Below, in pieces: positions 1 to 9,096 of a stretch of 64,000 nt of DNA; the first letter of the stretch is position 1; each line of letters starts with the position of its first letter. The DNA is taken from the NCBI GenBank assembly GCA_903904005.1, contig CAIVAR010000025.1:1-64000 (forward strand), written 5' to 3'. Source of the DNA: an uncultured Anaeromyxobacter sp. Lineage in GTDB: Bacteria; Myxococcota; Myxococcia; Myxococcales; Anaeromyxobacteraceae. The notes under the pieces are model-generated. The model was not told where the DNA came from. It was given only the letters and a program-made list of their open reading frames with translations, and searched no databases. Position numbers and translations under genes: made by a program.

Positions 1-801
1 CACGAAGACGAAGCCGGTCTGGATGGCGTTGTTCGACTGGGCGGCCACGATCTTGGCCAGGTGGCCGATGATCATGAGGCCGGCGGTGGCGCCGAAGGCG
101 TACTGGAACCAGAGCAGCCAGAAATCGGCGGTGCGGATCATGTCGCGCCAGGTGGCGTCTGGACTGGCCGCCTTGGCCGCCGCCGAGCCCGGTGCGGCCA
201 CGTTGAGCGGTCTCTCTGGATTGACGATGAACTGCGCGAGCACGAGCGTGACCACGAAGAAGGCGACGCCCAGCGCGCGGAACGAGAAGGCCACGCCGTG
301 GGTGGCCAGCAGCCACTTGGAGAGCGGGGCGATGTAGACCGGAGCCAGGCCGAAGCCAGCCACCACGAGCCCGGTGACGAGCCCCTTCTTCTGGGGCGGG
401 AACCACTTCACCGCGGCCGGGGTCGCCGCGGCGTACCCCAGGCCGAAGCCCGTGCCGGCGAGCAGGCCGAAGCCCACCGCTGCCGGCCAGGCGGCGGAAG
501 GGGAGGCGAAGCTCGCCACCACGAGGCCGATGCCGGTGAGCACGGCCCCGATGCTCGCGATGATCCGCGGCCCCAGCTTGTCCTGCAGCCGTCCGGCCGG
601 AACCATCATGATCGCGAAGCAGGCGATGGCGATGGTGTACGGCAGGGTGGCCTGCGTGCGCGTCCAGCCGAAGCCGCCGCGCGCCACCGGCTCGGTGAGC
701 TGCTTCGAGAAGATCGACCAGGCGTAGAGGATGCCGAGGGCGAGGTTCAGCCCGATGCCCGCCAGTGTGACGCCCCAGCCCTTCCTCGACGAAGACCCCA
801 T
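1..801 (-). CDS. OFA-type MFS transporter, C-terminus cut off by window edge
   Basis: Reading the minus strand from ATG at 801 gives 267 open codons that run off the left edge, so the C-terminal half is missing. The visible part has about seven hydrophobic segments. After the second one sits the MFS loop 2-3 signature (G-R-L-Q-D-K-L-G-P-R, near residues 60-70). The overall pattern resembles the oxalate/formate antiporter (OFA) branch, which exchanges small organic acids at the inner membrane. The substrate cannot be read from the sequence. A hydrophilic Ala/Pro-rich loop near residues 195-215 fits the central cytoplasmic loop between the six-helix halves. It diverges from the lipase-like gene at 969. 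Confidence 0.8.
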   Translation of the reverse strand, partial: MGSSSRKGWGVTLAGIGLNLALGILYAWSIFSKQLTEPVARGGFGWTRTQATLPYTIAIACFAIMMVPAGRLQDKLGPRIIASIGAVLTGIGLVVASFASPSAAWPAAVGFGLLAGTGFGLGYAAATPAAVKWFPPQKKGLVTGLVVAGFGLAPVYIAPLSKWLLATHGVAFSFRALGVAFFVVTLVLAQFIVNPERPLNVAAPGSAAAKAASPDATWRDMIRTADFWLLWFQYAFGATAGLMIIGHLAKIVAAQSNNAIQTGFVFV

Positions 802-956
802 TTCCGCCCCGCTTCCCGTTCCGGTGGAGAGGCGCGACCATACCGGACCGGCGCAGGGTCGCCGTGATCGGGCGCAAGAGGCCTGATCGGGTTCGCGACC
901 CGGCCGGGATCGATCGTGGGCCCCGAAGGTCGACATCCACGCGCTCCGCGACGCGA

Positions 957-962
957 TAGATT
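957..962 (+). promoter_or_regulatory. Candidate -10 element (TAGATT) for a leaderless start
   Basis: TAGATT ends exactly 6 bases before the GTG at 969, and no Shine-Dalgarno sequence lies between them. This spacing would put the transcription start on or next to the start codon. No convincing -35 box is visible. The call rests on position and on the same arrangement at other genes in the window. Confidence 0.4.
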
Positions 963-968
963 GATCCC

Positions 969-2090
969 GTGGGCCGACCGCACCACATCCTCCTCGTCCC
1001 GGGCTTCTTCGGCTTCGCCAACCTCGGCGACTTCACCTACTTCGGCCACGTCCGGAATTTCCTCGCCGAGAGGGGGCCGGCGCTCGGGATCGACGGCGAG
1101 GTCCGGGTGGCGCGGACCGAGCCCACCGCCTCGCTCACCCGGCGCGCGGCGCTCCTCTGCGAGGCGCTCGCCACGCTCCTCGACGAGTCGCCCGGGCACG
1201 TCACCCTGGTGGGCCACTCGAGCGGCGGGCTCGACGCCCGGCTGCTCGTCACCCCGGGTGCGGTGCTCCCCACGCCCGCCGACGTGGAGCGCTGCGCCCG
1301 CGCCGTGCGCACCGTGGTCACCGTCTCGACGCCGCACCGGGGAACGCCACTCGCGCAGTACTTCGGCGGGATGTTCGGGCAGCAGTTCCTGCGGCTGCTC
1401 TCGCTGGTCTCGATCTACACGCTCCGCACCGGCAAGCTCCCCATCACCGTGGGTCTCAAGCTGGCGCGGCTGCTGCGCAACCCGCGCTCCCGCCCCTCCG
1501 GTGCGGTCGACCAGATCTTCCTCGAGCTGCTCGGCGACTTCGAAGGGGAGCGACGGCGCGCCGTCGAGCAGTTCCTGGAGGGCGTCCGCAGCGACCAGGG
1601 GCTCGTCTCCCAGATCTCGCCGGCGGGGATGGAGGTCTTCAACGCCTCCACGCAGGACCGGCCCGGGCTCCGCTACGGGTCGGTGGTGACGCGGGCGCGT
1701 GCCCCCGGCCTCCGGTCGCTCTGGGGCGCCGGGCTCGACGCCTCGCACCAGGTGACCCACGCCCTCTTCGTGGCGCTCTACCGGCTCTCCTCGGCCACCC
1801 CGGATGGGTCGCTACCCCCGATAAACCGGGAGCACGCCGCCGTCCTCCGCCGGGCCTACGGACGGATCCCCGATGCCGCCGCCAACGACGGGATCGTGCC
1901 CACCCTCTCCCAGATCCACGGGGAATTGCTGGCGGCGGCCTGGGCCGACCACCACGACATCCTGGGCCACTACGACCAGCCCACCCACGTTCCTCCTCAT
2001 TTCGACTGGATGTCCTCCGGAACGGGCTTCGACTTGCAGGGGTTCGAGCGGGCCTGGAGGCGGGTGGCCATCTTCGCCGGGACGATCTAG
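969..2090 (+). CDS. Alpha/beta-hydrolase, triacylglycerol-lipase-like
   Basis: The 373-residue protein begins with a hydrophobic strand followed by P-G-F-F-G, the usual oxyanion-hole region of bacterial lipases. It carries the nucleophile elbow G-H-S-S-G, with S84 as the likely catalytic serine. A later V-S-T-P-H-R-G-T segment near residue 120 is typical of lipase-type hydrolases. The C-terminal H-F-D-W region could supply the catalytic histidine. There is no clear signal peptide, so the protein may be cytoplasmic or exported by another route. The GTG start is set by the -10-like hexamer just upstream and by the start of homology. The ester substrate is unknown. Confidence 0.8.
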   Translation: MGRPHHILLVPGFFGFANLGDFTYFGHVRNFLAERGPALGIDGEVRVARTEPTASLTRRAALLCEALATLLDESPGHVTLVGHSSGGLDARLLVTPGAVLPTPADVERCARAVRTVVTVSTPHRGTPLAQYFGGMFGQQFLRLLSLVSIYTLRTGKLPITVGLKLARLLRNPRSRPSGAVDQIFLELLGDFEGERRRAVEQFLEGVRSDQGLVSQISPAGMEVFNASTQDRPGLRYGSVVTRARAPGLRSLWGAGLDASHQVTHALFVALYRLSSATPDGSLPPINREHAAVLRRAYGRIPDAAANDGIVPTLSQIHGELLAAAWADHHDILGHYDQPTHVPPHFDWMSSGTGFDLQGFERAWRRVAIFAGTI

Positions 2091-2108
2091 GGTTTTCACA
2101 GGTGCACC

Positions 2109-3143
2109 ATGCGACCGCGTGTCGACGCACAGGTGGCCTCGGCCGTCATGGCCCGGGCCCATGCCGTTGCGGAGGCCGTCCTGGCTGGCACGCCCTCCCT
2201 GCGCGCGCGGAAGGAAGGGCAGCGCCACGCCTGCGAGGCCGAGTTCGCCGGCCACGCCCGGGCGCTGGCGGCGGCGGTCGACCTGAGATGCCCGGCGGTC
2301 TTCCGGGAGCACGCCCGGCTCGCCGCGAAGCTCCACGACGCGGCCGGCCTCCCCCACGAGTCGGTCGGCGCCTGCTTCCGCGCGCTGCTCGACCAGCAGG
2401 GGGAACTGGAGCTCGCGCCCGAGCTGCGGCGCTGCCTGATCGCCTCGCTCGAGGCGGGGGTCGCCGCCTCCGACGAACCGGTGGACGTCGAGCCGATCGA
2501 GCTGTGGGACGCGACCACCGCCGCGCTGCGGGGAAACCGGGCCGCCTACCTCGCCGCGGTGGAAGCGTGGCGCGAGGGGCGTGGCGCACGGGTGGCGCTG
2601 CTCGGGATCGCCGAGGTCCAGCGCCAGGTCGGGGAGGCCTGGATCCGCCACCAGGTCACCATCCTCGAGGAGCACCGGGCCTCGGCGCTCGCATCGATCG
2701 GACTTGCGTTGCTGGCGCCCGAGACCTGGGGAGTCCCGGGTGCGCGTCGGCGCGGGCAGGCGGTCCTGGCGGCCGCGCCCGGCGAGTTCCACACCGTCGG
2801 TCTCCAGATCGCCGCCAACCTCCTCGAGCTGGAAGGGTACGCGGTCGAGGTGCTGGGCGGCGACACGCCGGGGGTGCAGCTCGCGGTGGCCTGCGTGGAG
2901 CGGAAGCCGGCGCTGGTGGGGATCGCGGTCTCCATCCTCGACCACCTGCCGGCGGCGCGGGAGGCGATCGAGATGGTCCGCCACGCCGCGCCCCACTCCT
3001 GCATCGTCGCCGGGGGCGCAGCGGCCCGTACCGCCGGTGCGCCGGCCCTGGGTGCCGACGTGCTCGTCCCCGAGCACTTCGACGGGCGCCTGCCGACGCA
3101 CGCCGAGGATTCCTCGGGCGAGCAGGCCGACGCGGTGCGGTAG
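2109..3143 (+). CDS. Cobalamin-binding CarH-like light-sensor module without a MerR domain
   Basis: The 344-residue protein has an unassigned helical N-terminal region (about 1-150), a four-helix-bundle-like segment (about 150-205) and a Rossmann-type B12-binding domain (about 215-330). Residues W178 and E188-H189 form the W-x9-E-H motif known from CarH photoreceptors, where these residues pack over adenosylcobalamin. E226-F-H228-T-V-G231 matches the E-x-H-x-x-G motif whose histidine ligates cobalt. Canonical CarH/LitR proteins carry an N-terminal MerR DNA-binding domain; the sequence here shows no recognisable helix-turn-helix. It starts 18 bases after the lipase-like gene and is probably co-transcribed with it. 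A methyltransferase-type corrinoid carrier is the main alternative, but those usually have D-x-H-x-x-G and lack W-x9-E-H. Confidence 0.75.
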   Translation: MRPRVDAQVASAVMARAHAVAEAVLAGTPSLRARKEGQRHACEAEFAGHARALAAAVDLRCPAVFREHARLAAKLHDAAGLPHESVGACFRALLDQQGELELAPELRRCLIASLEAGVAASDEPVDVEPIELWDATTAALRGNRAAYLAAVEAWREGRGARVALLGIAEVQRQVGEAWIRHQVTILEEHRASALASIGLALLAPETWGVPGARRRGQAVLAAAPGEFHTVGLQIAANLLELEGYAVEVLGGDTPGVQLAVACVERKPALVGIAVSILDHLPAAREAIEMVRHAAPHSCIVAGGAAARTAGAPALGADVLVPEHFDGRLPTHAEDSSGEQADAVR

Positions 3144-3186
3144 GGCGCGATGGCCTCGCCCCGCACCGGGCGGCACCCCTGGCTCG

Positions 3187-4659
3187 TCAGCCGTTCGCCG
3201 TGACGGCCGCCGGCGTCGAGAGCCGCCGCATGACCGGGAGCATGGCGATGGCCACCAGCGTGCCCAGCGTCGCCACCCCGCCCAGGCCCAGGAACAGGTT
3301 CACGTACAGTGGAAGGGTCTCCACCGGGTTGGTGACGTTCACCGGCACGCTGGCGTAGTTCGCCACGTAGCTCCCCAGGTACTGGGAGATGCCGCTGGCC
3401 AGGAACCAGAGCCCCATCACGAAGCCGCGCTGCTTCGGGCCGACGTAGCGGGCCACCATGGCGAGGCCGAGCCCGCTGATGAGGAGTTCCCCCAGCGAGT
3501 AGAGCCCGTAGCCGCCGATCATCCACCACACCGACACCCGCCCGTCGTGGGCGAAGCGGCCGGAGAGCCCGAAGGCGAAGAAGCCGATGGCGAGCACCGC
3601 GAAGCCCATCGCGAACTTGGTGGCGATGGAGAAGTCGCCCCGTCCCCGCGCCAGCCGCCCGTAGCTCCAGGCCACGAGCGGGCCCAGCACGAAGATCCAG
3701 ATGGGGTTCAAGGCCTGCAGCTGCCCGGGGGGGATCTCGTAGCCGAAGAAGAAGTGGAGGTCGACGTTGCGCAGCGCGAAGAGGGTGAGCGACGTCGACA
3801 TCTGCTGGTAGAAGATGAAGAAGAGGACGCCCTGGGCGGTGAGCAGGAAGACCGCCACGAGCCCCTTGCGCTCCTCGGCCGTCCCGCGCGCGACCAGGAC
3901 GCCGAAGATCGCCAGCACCGCGATCCCCGCCACCCAGACCACGATGCGCGCGAGCCCCAGGTCCTGCACCACGACGGTGACGAAGACCACGGCGGCCGCC
4001 GCCCCGAGGAGCACGAGCAGGAGCTTGCGCCGGTCGAGCGGCGCGAAGTCCGGGGGCGACCCCACCTGGGCGAGGTGGCGCCGCATGAAGAAGTAGTTCA
4101 CCACCGAGAGGAGCATCCCCCCGGCGCAGACCGCGAAGGCGGTGTGCCAGCCCGCCCAGATGGCGATGAGCGGCGTCAGGATCTGGGAGAAGGTCGCCCC
4201 CACGTTCACCGCCATGTAGTAGAGCGTGAAGGCGCTGTCGATCTTCGACGGTTCCCCCTCGTAGACCTTGGAGACCAGGTTGGCCGGGTTGGCCTTGAAG
4301 AGGCCGTTGCCCACCGCGACCACGCCGAGCGCCGTGAAGAGCGGTCCGCCGGGGATGGCGAGGAGCACGTACCCGAGCGCGAGCACGAGCGCCCCGAGGA
4401 CCGTCATGCGCCGGCTGCCCAGCACCCGGTCGCCGATCCAGCCGCCCAGCGCCGGCGCCGCGTACACCAGCGCCGTGAAGGCGCCGAAGGTCAGGTTGGC
4501 CCGATCGTCGGTGTAGCCGAGCCGCTGCACCATGTAGAGCAGCACCACGGCGGTCATGCCGTAGTAGCCGAAGCGCTCCCACATCTCGACGAGGAACAGG
4601 GTGGTGAAGGCGATCTTGCGCTGCTTCGGGTCGGCGATCCCGGCCGGGGCGGTCGTCAT
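3187..4659 (-). CDS. POT/PTR-family proton-dependent peptide transporter
   Basis: This 490-residue membrane protein has the POT-family helix 1 signature E-M-W-E-R-F-G-Y-Y-G (residues 25-34), the proton-coupling E-x-x-E-R motif of di-/tripeptide symporters. Twelve to fourteen hydrophobic segments are visible. It also shows the G-G-W-I-G-D-R MFS loop motif and a later F-x-x-Y-x-Q-M segment. The likely role is uptake of small peptides or related solutes at the inner membrane. ATG at 4659 is preceded by a TAGAGT hexamer 8 bases upstream and no Shine-Dalgarno. Two further POT genes lie at 59.5-62.3 kb. Confidence 0.9.
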   Translation of the reverse strand: MTTAPAGIADPKQRKIAFTTLFLVEMWERFGYYGMTAVVLLYMVQRLGYTDDRANLTFGAFTALVYAAPALGGWIGDRVLGSRRMTVLGALVLALGYVLLAIPGGPLFTALGVVAVGNGLFKANPANLVSKVYEGEPSKIDSAFTLYYMAVNVGATFSQILTPLIAIWAGWHTAFAVCAGGMLLSVVNYFFMRRHLAQVGSPPDFAPLDRRKLLLVLLGAAAAVVFVTVVVQDLGLARIVVWVAGIAVLAIFGVLVARGTAEERKGLVAVFLLTAQGVLFFIFYQQMSTSLTLFALRNVDLHFFFGYEIPPGQLQALNPIWIFVLGPLVAWSYGRLARGRGDFSIATKFAMGFAVLAIGFFAFGLSGRFAHDGRVSVWWMIGGYGLYSLGELLISGLGLAMVARYVGPKQRGFVMGLWFLASGISQYLGSYVANYASVPVNVTNPVETLPLYVNLFLGLGGVATLGTLVAIAMLPVMRRLSTPAAVTANG

Positions 4660-4667
4660 GGCGCCGC

Positions 4668-4673
4668 ACTCTA
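4668..4673 (-). promoter_or_regulatory. Candidate -10 element (TAGAGT) before the POT transporter
   Basis: On the minus strand TAGAGT lies 8 bases before the ATG at 4659, with no ribosome-binding site in between. It sits back to back with the TATCAT element of the divergent gene, so the 46-base spacer would hold two leaderless promoters. No -35 box is obvious. Confidence 0.35.
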
Positions 4674-4693
4674 CCCGGACCCGGGCGCGGGCG

Positions 4694-4699
4694 TATCAT
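4694..4699 (+). promoter_or_regulatory. Candidate -10 element (TATCAT) for a leaderless start
   Basis: TATCAT ends 6 bases before the GTG at 4706 and no Shine-Dalgarno is present. The match to TATAAT is five of six. The spacing predicts transcription starting at the start codon. Confidence 0.45.
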
Positions 4700-4705
4700 C
4701 GCCCG

Positions 4706-5464
4706 GTGACGCCTTTCCTGGCCCGATTCCGGAAGGTCCTCGCCGCCGCCGGGCTGGCCACCGCGCTCGCCGCGGCGTCGCCGGTCCGCGGCGCCGACGT
4801 GGCCATCGCGTGGGATCCCGACCTGGCCCGCCCCGACGACCGGGCGGCCTACGAACGGACCCTGCGCGGGATGGTGCAGGACGCCCGCGCCCGGGTCGTG
4901 GCCGGACTGGGCATGGAGCCTGGCCCGGAACTCACCGTGAAGGTCCACTCCCGGGCCGGGTACGAGCGGGCTTTCGGCGCCGACGCCGCCCGGGAGGACG
5001 CGGCGCGCTTCGTGGGGGAGGTCGTCCACGTGAACGGCGGCGCCCGGCTCGACGACAGGCTGGCCGGCCTGCTGGTCCACGAGCTCACCCACGCCGCCCT
5101 CGACGCCGGTGGGAAGGCGCGCACGCTGCCCCGCTGGCTCGACGAGGGGCTGGCCGAGCGGCTCTCCTGGCAGCGGCGGGGGCAGGACGGCCCGACCCCC
5201 GGCCAGGCGGCGGAGCTCAAGCAGGCGCGGGAGCGGAAGGAGCTCGTGCCGCTCCCCGCCGACCGGGAGCTCGATCGGTCCGGGTACCTCAGGTCCTGGG
5301 CGGCGGTGGTCTTCCTCGAGCGCCGGTACGGCCGGGACCGGGTGATGGCGACGGTCCGGGCCACGCTCGGCGGGGAGCCGTTCGAGAAGGCGCTGCGGCG
5401 GGAGCTGTCGCTTTCGACCGGGGAGCTGGACCGGGACTTCGCTGCCTGGGTCGGGGGATTGTGA
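4706..5464 (+). CDS. Secreted peptidase-MA-like zinc metalloprotease
   Basis: The 252-residue protein starts with a basic stretch and a hydrophobic segment ending in A-S-P-V-R-G-A, which looks like a cleavable signal peptide of about 29 residues. The motif H-E-L-T-H (about residues 122-126) is an HExxH zinc-binding site. A downstream W-L-D-E-G-L-A-E segment supplies the glutamate expected of gluzincin-type peptidases of the peptidase MA family. A periplasmic or surface proteolytic role is likely, with unknown substrate. GTG at 4706 was chosen because it directly precedes the signal peptide and follows a -10-like hexamer at leaderless spacing. Confidence 0.75.
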   Translation: MTPFLARFRKVLAAAGLATALAAASPVRGADVAIAWDPDLARPDDRAAYERTLRGMVQDARARVVAGLGMEPGPELTVKVHSRAGYERAFGADAAREDAARFVGEVVHVNGGARLDDRLAGLLVHELTHAALDAGGKARTLPRWLDEGLAERLSWQRRGQDGPTPGQAAELKQARERKELVPLPADRELDRSGYLRSWAAVVFLERRYGRDRVMATVRATLGGEPFEKALRRELSLSTGELDRDFAAWVGGL

Positions 5465-5512
5465 GGATATGTCCTTGAAAAGTTCCTCCCCCGGGGCATA
5501 GCCTCCCGGACC

Positions 5513-6952
5513 ATGTCGCGCGAGGCATCGATGCTGGGGGCCAAGGTCCGTGCCCTGCGCAGGCAGAAGAGCGTGAGCCAGGTGCAGCTCGCCGAGCGGC
5601 TCGGCATCTCCCCCTCCTACCTGAACCTCATCGAGCACAACCGGCGCGCCATGCCGGCGCCGCTGCTCATCAAGATCGCCGAGATCTTCGAGCTCGACCT
5701 GAAGGCGCTCTCGACGGAGCAGGACGCGCGCACCGTCGCCGACCTCATGGAGCTCTTCGGCGATCCCATCTTCGAGCACGAGGACGTGACCACCGCCGAG
5801 GTGCGCGACCTGGCCGCCCATGCCCCCACCGCGGCGCGCGGGATCCTGAAGCTCTACCACCGGTTCCGCGAGGCCCGGGAGGCGGCCGACAACCTCGCCA
5901 TCAAGATCTCCGGGCGGAGCGACCTGACCGGCGTCGATTCGTCGCGGATGCCCACCGAGGAGGTCTCCGACCTCATCCAGCGCCACAACAACCACTTCCC
6001 CGAGATGGAGGAGGGGGCCGAGCAGCTCTGGCGGGAGGCGCGCCTGGGCGGCGACGACCTGCAGCAGGGGCTCGAGCACCAGCTCCAGCGCGTCCACGGG
6101 ATCCAGGTGAAGATCGAGCGCACCGCCGACATGGGGGACGCCATCCGGCGCTTCGACCCGGAGAAGAGGGTCCTCTACCTCTCCGAGGTGCTGCGCCGAG
6201 GATCGCGCAACTTCCACCTCGCCTACCAGGTCGGCCTGGAGACCCAGCACCCGGCGCTGGACCGCTACGCCGCCGACCCGCTCCTCACCAGCGACGCGGC
6301 CCGCGCGCTCGCCCGGGTGCTGCTCGCCAACTACTTCGCCTCGGCCGTGCTCATGCCCTACGGGCCGTTCCTGGAGGCGGCGCGGCAGGAGCGCTACGAC
6401 ATCGACCTGCTCGGCCACCGCTTCCGCACCAGCTACGAGCAGGTCTGCCACCGGCTCACCACCCTGCGGCGCCCCGGTGCCGAGGGCATCCCCATCCACT
6501 TCGTCCGTGTCGACATCGCCGGCAACATCTCCAAGCGCTTCTCGGCCTCGGGGCTGCGCTTCGCCCGCTTCTCCGGCGCCTGCCCGCGCTGGAACGTCTT
6601 CCAGGCCTTCCTGACGCCGGGGATGATCCGCACCCAGCTCTCCCAGATGCCCGACGGCACCACCTACTTCTGGGTTGCACGCTCCGTGTACAAGGAGGGG
6701 GGCGGCTTCCACGCGCCCCGCACCCCGCTGGCCATCGCCATCGGCTGCGAGGTCGGGCACGCCAAGAAGATGGTCTACGCCGACGGCATGAACCTCGACT
6801 CGCGCGAGGCGGTGGTGCCGGTGGGGCTCACCTGCCGGCTCTGCGAGCGCACCGACTGCGAGCAGCGCGCCTTCCCGCCCATCCAGCACCCCCTCCAGGT
6901 CCAGGAGAACGTGCGCGGCGTCAGCTTCTTCGCGCCGGTGGGCGAGCGGTAG
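5513..6952 (+). CDS. ScfR-type transcriptional regulator (XRE helix-turn-helix plus IrrE/DUF2083-like domain)
   Basis: The 479-residue protein has an N-terminal XRE helix-turn-helix (about residues 8-64, with S-Q-V-Q-L-A-E-R-L-G and S-Y-L-N-L-I-E-H-N-R-R). A long IrrE-like middle region follows, then a C-terminal domain with the Cys cluster C-x2-C-x4-C followed by E-Q-R-A-F-P-P. This is the architecture of short-chain fatty-acyl regulators such as RamB, MlrA-type and PrpC-activator proteins, which sense acyl-CoAs and control acetate, propionate or glyoxylate metabolism. Methylmalonyl-CoA epimerase lies 5 kb downstream, which would suit a propionyl-CoA role but is not proof of regulation. An alternative in-frame ATG exists six codons inside the chosen start. 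Confidence 0.85.
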   Translation: MSREASMLGAKVRALRRQKSVSQVQLAERLGISPSYLNLIEHNRRAMPAPLLIKIAEIFELDLKALSTEQDARTVADLMELFGDPIFEHEDVTTAEVRDLAAHAPTAARGILKLYHRFREAREAADNLAIKISGRSDLTGVDSSRMPTEEVSDLIQRHNNHFPEMEEGAEQLWREARLGGDDLQQGLEHQLQRVHGIQVKIERTADMGDAIRRFDPEKRVLYLSEVLRRGSRNFHLAYQVGLETQHPALDRYAADPLLTSDAARALARVLLANYFASAVLMPYGPFLEAARQERYDIDLLGHRFRTSYEQVCHRLTTLRRPGAEGIPIHFVRVDIAGNISKRFSASGLRFARFSGACPRWNVFQAFLTPGMIRTQLSQMPDGTTYFWVARSVYKEGGGFHAPRTPLAIAIGCEVGHAKKMVYADGMNLDSREAVVPVGLTCRLCERTDCEQRAFPPIQHPLQVQENVRGVSFFAPVGER

Positions 6953-6970
6953 GGGGACGCCGCGGCGCGG

Positions 6971-8557
6971 CTACCCGTGCCCGCCCTCGTCCGGCTCGGT
7001 CATCCAGGGCGCGAGCAGCATCAGCACGGCCACGAAGGCGTACCCCGCCGCGAAGGGCCAGGCCGGGCGGAGCGACATCACCGCGTCCTGCGGGGTCAGT
7101 CGCCAGGAGTGCATGAGCCCCGCCGCCGACAGCACCGCCCCGACGGCGAACCACCCTGCCGCCGCCCGGAAGCGCCGCTCGATGATCATCACCGTCGCCG
7201 CCGACAGGATCATCGCCGTGAAGATGAAGCCCTGGTCGAGCGCGAAGCCGCCCCGGATCCAGACGTCCGACCCGAGGAAGGCGTCGAGCACGCCGTCGCC
7301 GAGGGGCGGTCCCCCGGGAGCGCCCACGCCCGCCGCGCGCAGGCCGGAGCGCGCCATGAGGACCCCCCAGGCGGCGATCCCGGGCAGGATCCCCATCACC
7401 ACCGCGGGGGCGTGCGCGCGCTCCACCGCCTGGAACGCCTGCGCCGAGATGACGACGCCGATCCAGATCACGATGGCGAGCCCGGCGTCGATGGGCACCG
7501 CCCAGGCGATCCAGGAGAGCGTGCCGGTGAGCGCCACCCCGACCACGAAGAGCCCGTTCAGGACGGAGTACCCGGCGCGGGCGCCGAGCGCCTTCCAGCC
7601 CGGGTGGCCGATGTAGAGGGTGGTGGGAAAGCAGGAGCCCAGGCAGGCCGCCACCACGGTGGAGACGCCGTTCACCGTGAGGGAGGGCAAGGTGGGGTAG
7701 GCGTCGCCGGCGGCCTCGGCCGACTCGATGTTCTGGAGCGATCCCACCAGCGTGAAGAGCCCCATGGGAAGGATGACCGACAGGTAGGTCGAGAGGTGGT
7801 CGCCGCTCAGGGCCTCCCAGAGGGCGCCCACGGCCGGGATGGGCGGGGACCAGGTCGCCGCGACCGCGGGCGCGGCGCCCACCGGGGCGATGCCGGTGGC
7901 CCAGGCGAGGAACGTCCCGAGGACGACCGCCACGAAACCTCCCGGGACGCGCCCCCGGAAGCGGACCTGCCCGAAGTAGGTGAGGAGCACCACGCCGAGC
8001 GTGGCGAAGCCGACGACCGGGCGGGCGAAGGCGCGCAGGAGGAACCCCAGGGAGATGAAGCCGAGCGCGATGCCGGCCAGCGTGGAGAGCAGCGCCGCCC
8101 GGGGCGTGGCCCGGCGGATCCGTTCGGCCAGGAACGCGCCCCCGAGCTCGATGAGGCCGGCTCCCAGGCAGGCCACGAGCCCGGCCTGCCAGGCCACCCG
8201 GGCCGGGTCGGCGGCCCCGGCGGCCTGCGCCGCCAGCCTGGCCGGCAGCATGACCAGGAAGACGAAGGCGAAGAGCGAGACGGTGTTGATGCCGAAGGGC
8301 AGGGCGGTGACGTCGGTCCGCCCGGTGCGCCGGGCGAGGCGCATCGCCTGCCAGGAGTAGAAGAGGTTCCCCACCAGCACGGAGATCGCCGCGCCGGGGA
8401 GGATGGTCCCCCGCACCAGCTCGGCCGGGAACCCGAGCGCGTGGCGGCAGAGCGCGTCGATGACGAGCAGCTGGACCAGGTTGTCGAGGGCCAGGCCGAA
8501 GAACCCGTCGACGTCGCCGCGGACGAACCAGCGCAAGGTCGATCCTCCCCGGGCCAC
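6971..8557 (-). CDS. NCS2/xanthine-uracil-type permease-like membrane protein
   Basis: The 528-residue protein has 11-14 hydrophobic segments. Its start, [15 protein letters not shown], and the P-F-G-I-N-T segment near residue 87 recall the half-helix arrangement of nucleobase/ascorbate (NCS2, AzgA-like) transporters. Similarity is only family level; the purine or other substrate is not defined. GTG at 8557 is taken as start because the first conserved segment follows within ten residues, but a TTG seven codons further in is possible. It diverges from ybaK across a 56-base spacer. Confidence 0.6.
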   Translation of the reverse strand: MARGGSTLRWFVRGDVDGFFGLALDNLVQLLVIDALCRHALGFPAELVRGTILPGAAISVLVGNLFYSWQAMRLARRTGRTDVTALPFGINTVSLFAFVFLVMLPARLAAQAAGAADPARVAWQAGLVACLGAGLIELGGAFLAERIRRATPRAALLSTLAGIALGFISLGFLLRAFARPVVGFATLGVVLLTYFGQVRFRGRVPGGFVAVVLGTFLAWATGIAPVGAAPAVAATWSPPIPAVGALWEALSGDHLSTYLSVILPMGLFTLVGSLQNIESAEAAGDAYPTLPSLTVNGVSTVVAACLGSCFPTTLYIGHPGWKALGARAGYSVLNGLFVVGVALTGTLSWIAWAVPIDAGLAIVIWIGVVISAQAFQAVERAHAPAVVMGILPGIAAWGVLMARSGLRAAGVGAPGGPPLGDGVLDAFLGSDVWIRGGFALDQGFIFTAMILSAATVMIIERRFRAAAGWFAVGAVLSAAGLMHSWRLTPQDAVMSLRPAWPFAAGYAFVAVLMLLAPWMTEPDEGGHG

Positions 8558-8600
8558 CCTGGCCCGCGCGGCGCATGGTAGCGCAGGCCAGGGATTGGGC

Positions 8601-8606
8601 TACGAT
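8601..8606 (+). promoter_or_regulatory. Candidate -10 element (TACGAT) before ybaK
   Basis: TACGAT ends 7 bases before the ATG at 8614 and there is no Shine-Dalgarno between them. This is the same TAnnnT geometry seen at 957, 4694 and 54207. Confidence 0.4.
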
Positions 8607-8613
8607 CGGCGTC

Positions 8614-9096
8614 ATGGGAAAGGCGCCGTCGACCGCCGCCACGCGGCTGCTCCGGGAGAAGGGCGTGGCCTACACCGAGCACCTCTACCGCTACGAGGAG
8701 AAGGGCGGCACGGCCGTCTCCTCCCGGGAGCTCGGGGTGGACGAGCACGCGGTGGTGAAGACGCTCGTCATGGAGGACGACCAGGGGGAGCCGCTCGTCG
8801 TGCTCATGCACGGCGACCGGGAGGTCTCCACCAAGGCGCTGGCGCGCCAGCTCGGCCGCCGGTCGGTCCAGATCTGCAAGCCGGAGGCGGCCAACCGTCA
8901 CAGCGGGTACCAGGTGGGTGGGACGAGCCCCTTCGGCACGCGCAAGGCGATGCCGATCTGCGTGGAGCGGAGCATCCTCGACCTGCCGCGCATCTACCTG
9001 AACGGCGGGTCGCGCGGCTTCCTGGTGGGGATCGATCCGAAGGAGATCGTCCGCGTCCTGACGCCCACCCTGGTGGACGTGGGGCTCGAGCCCTAG
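8614..9096 (+). CDS. ybaK: Cys-tRNA(Pro)/Cys-tRNA(Cys) deacylase YbaK/EbsC
   Basis: The 160-residue protein matches the YbaK/EbsC family in length and pattern, including the V-V-K-T-L-V-M strand with the conserved lysine, the G-G-T-S-P-F-G loop and the C-terminal I-Y-L-N-G-G-S-R-G-F-L-V stretch. YbaK is a free-standing editing domain that hydrolyses Cys-tRNA(Pro) made in error by prolyl-tRNA synthetase, in the cytoplasm. ATG at 8614 fits the family start; an upstream in-frame ATG at 8575 would add 13 non-conserved residues. Its 3' end overlaps the convergent spmB by 4 bases. Confidence 0.9.
   Translation: MGKAPSTAATRLLREKGVAYTEHLYRYEEKGGTAVSSRELGVDEHAVVKTLVMEDDQGEPLVVLMHGDREVSTKALARQLGRRSVQICKPEAANRHSGYQVGGTSPFGTRKAMPICVERSILDLPRIYLNGGSRGFLVGIDPKEIVRVLTPTLVDVGLEP

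Noticed and set aside
2546-6889. A 1447-codon open frame on the minus strand
   Set aside because: It runs antisense across the B12 protein, POT, peptidase and ScfR genes, is Arg/Pro/Gly-rich and shows no family; it is a GC-driven shadow, as are the long frames at 23831-27280 (+), 40937-43684 (-), 44011-47328 (-) and 51705-54527 (-).
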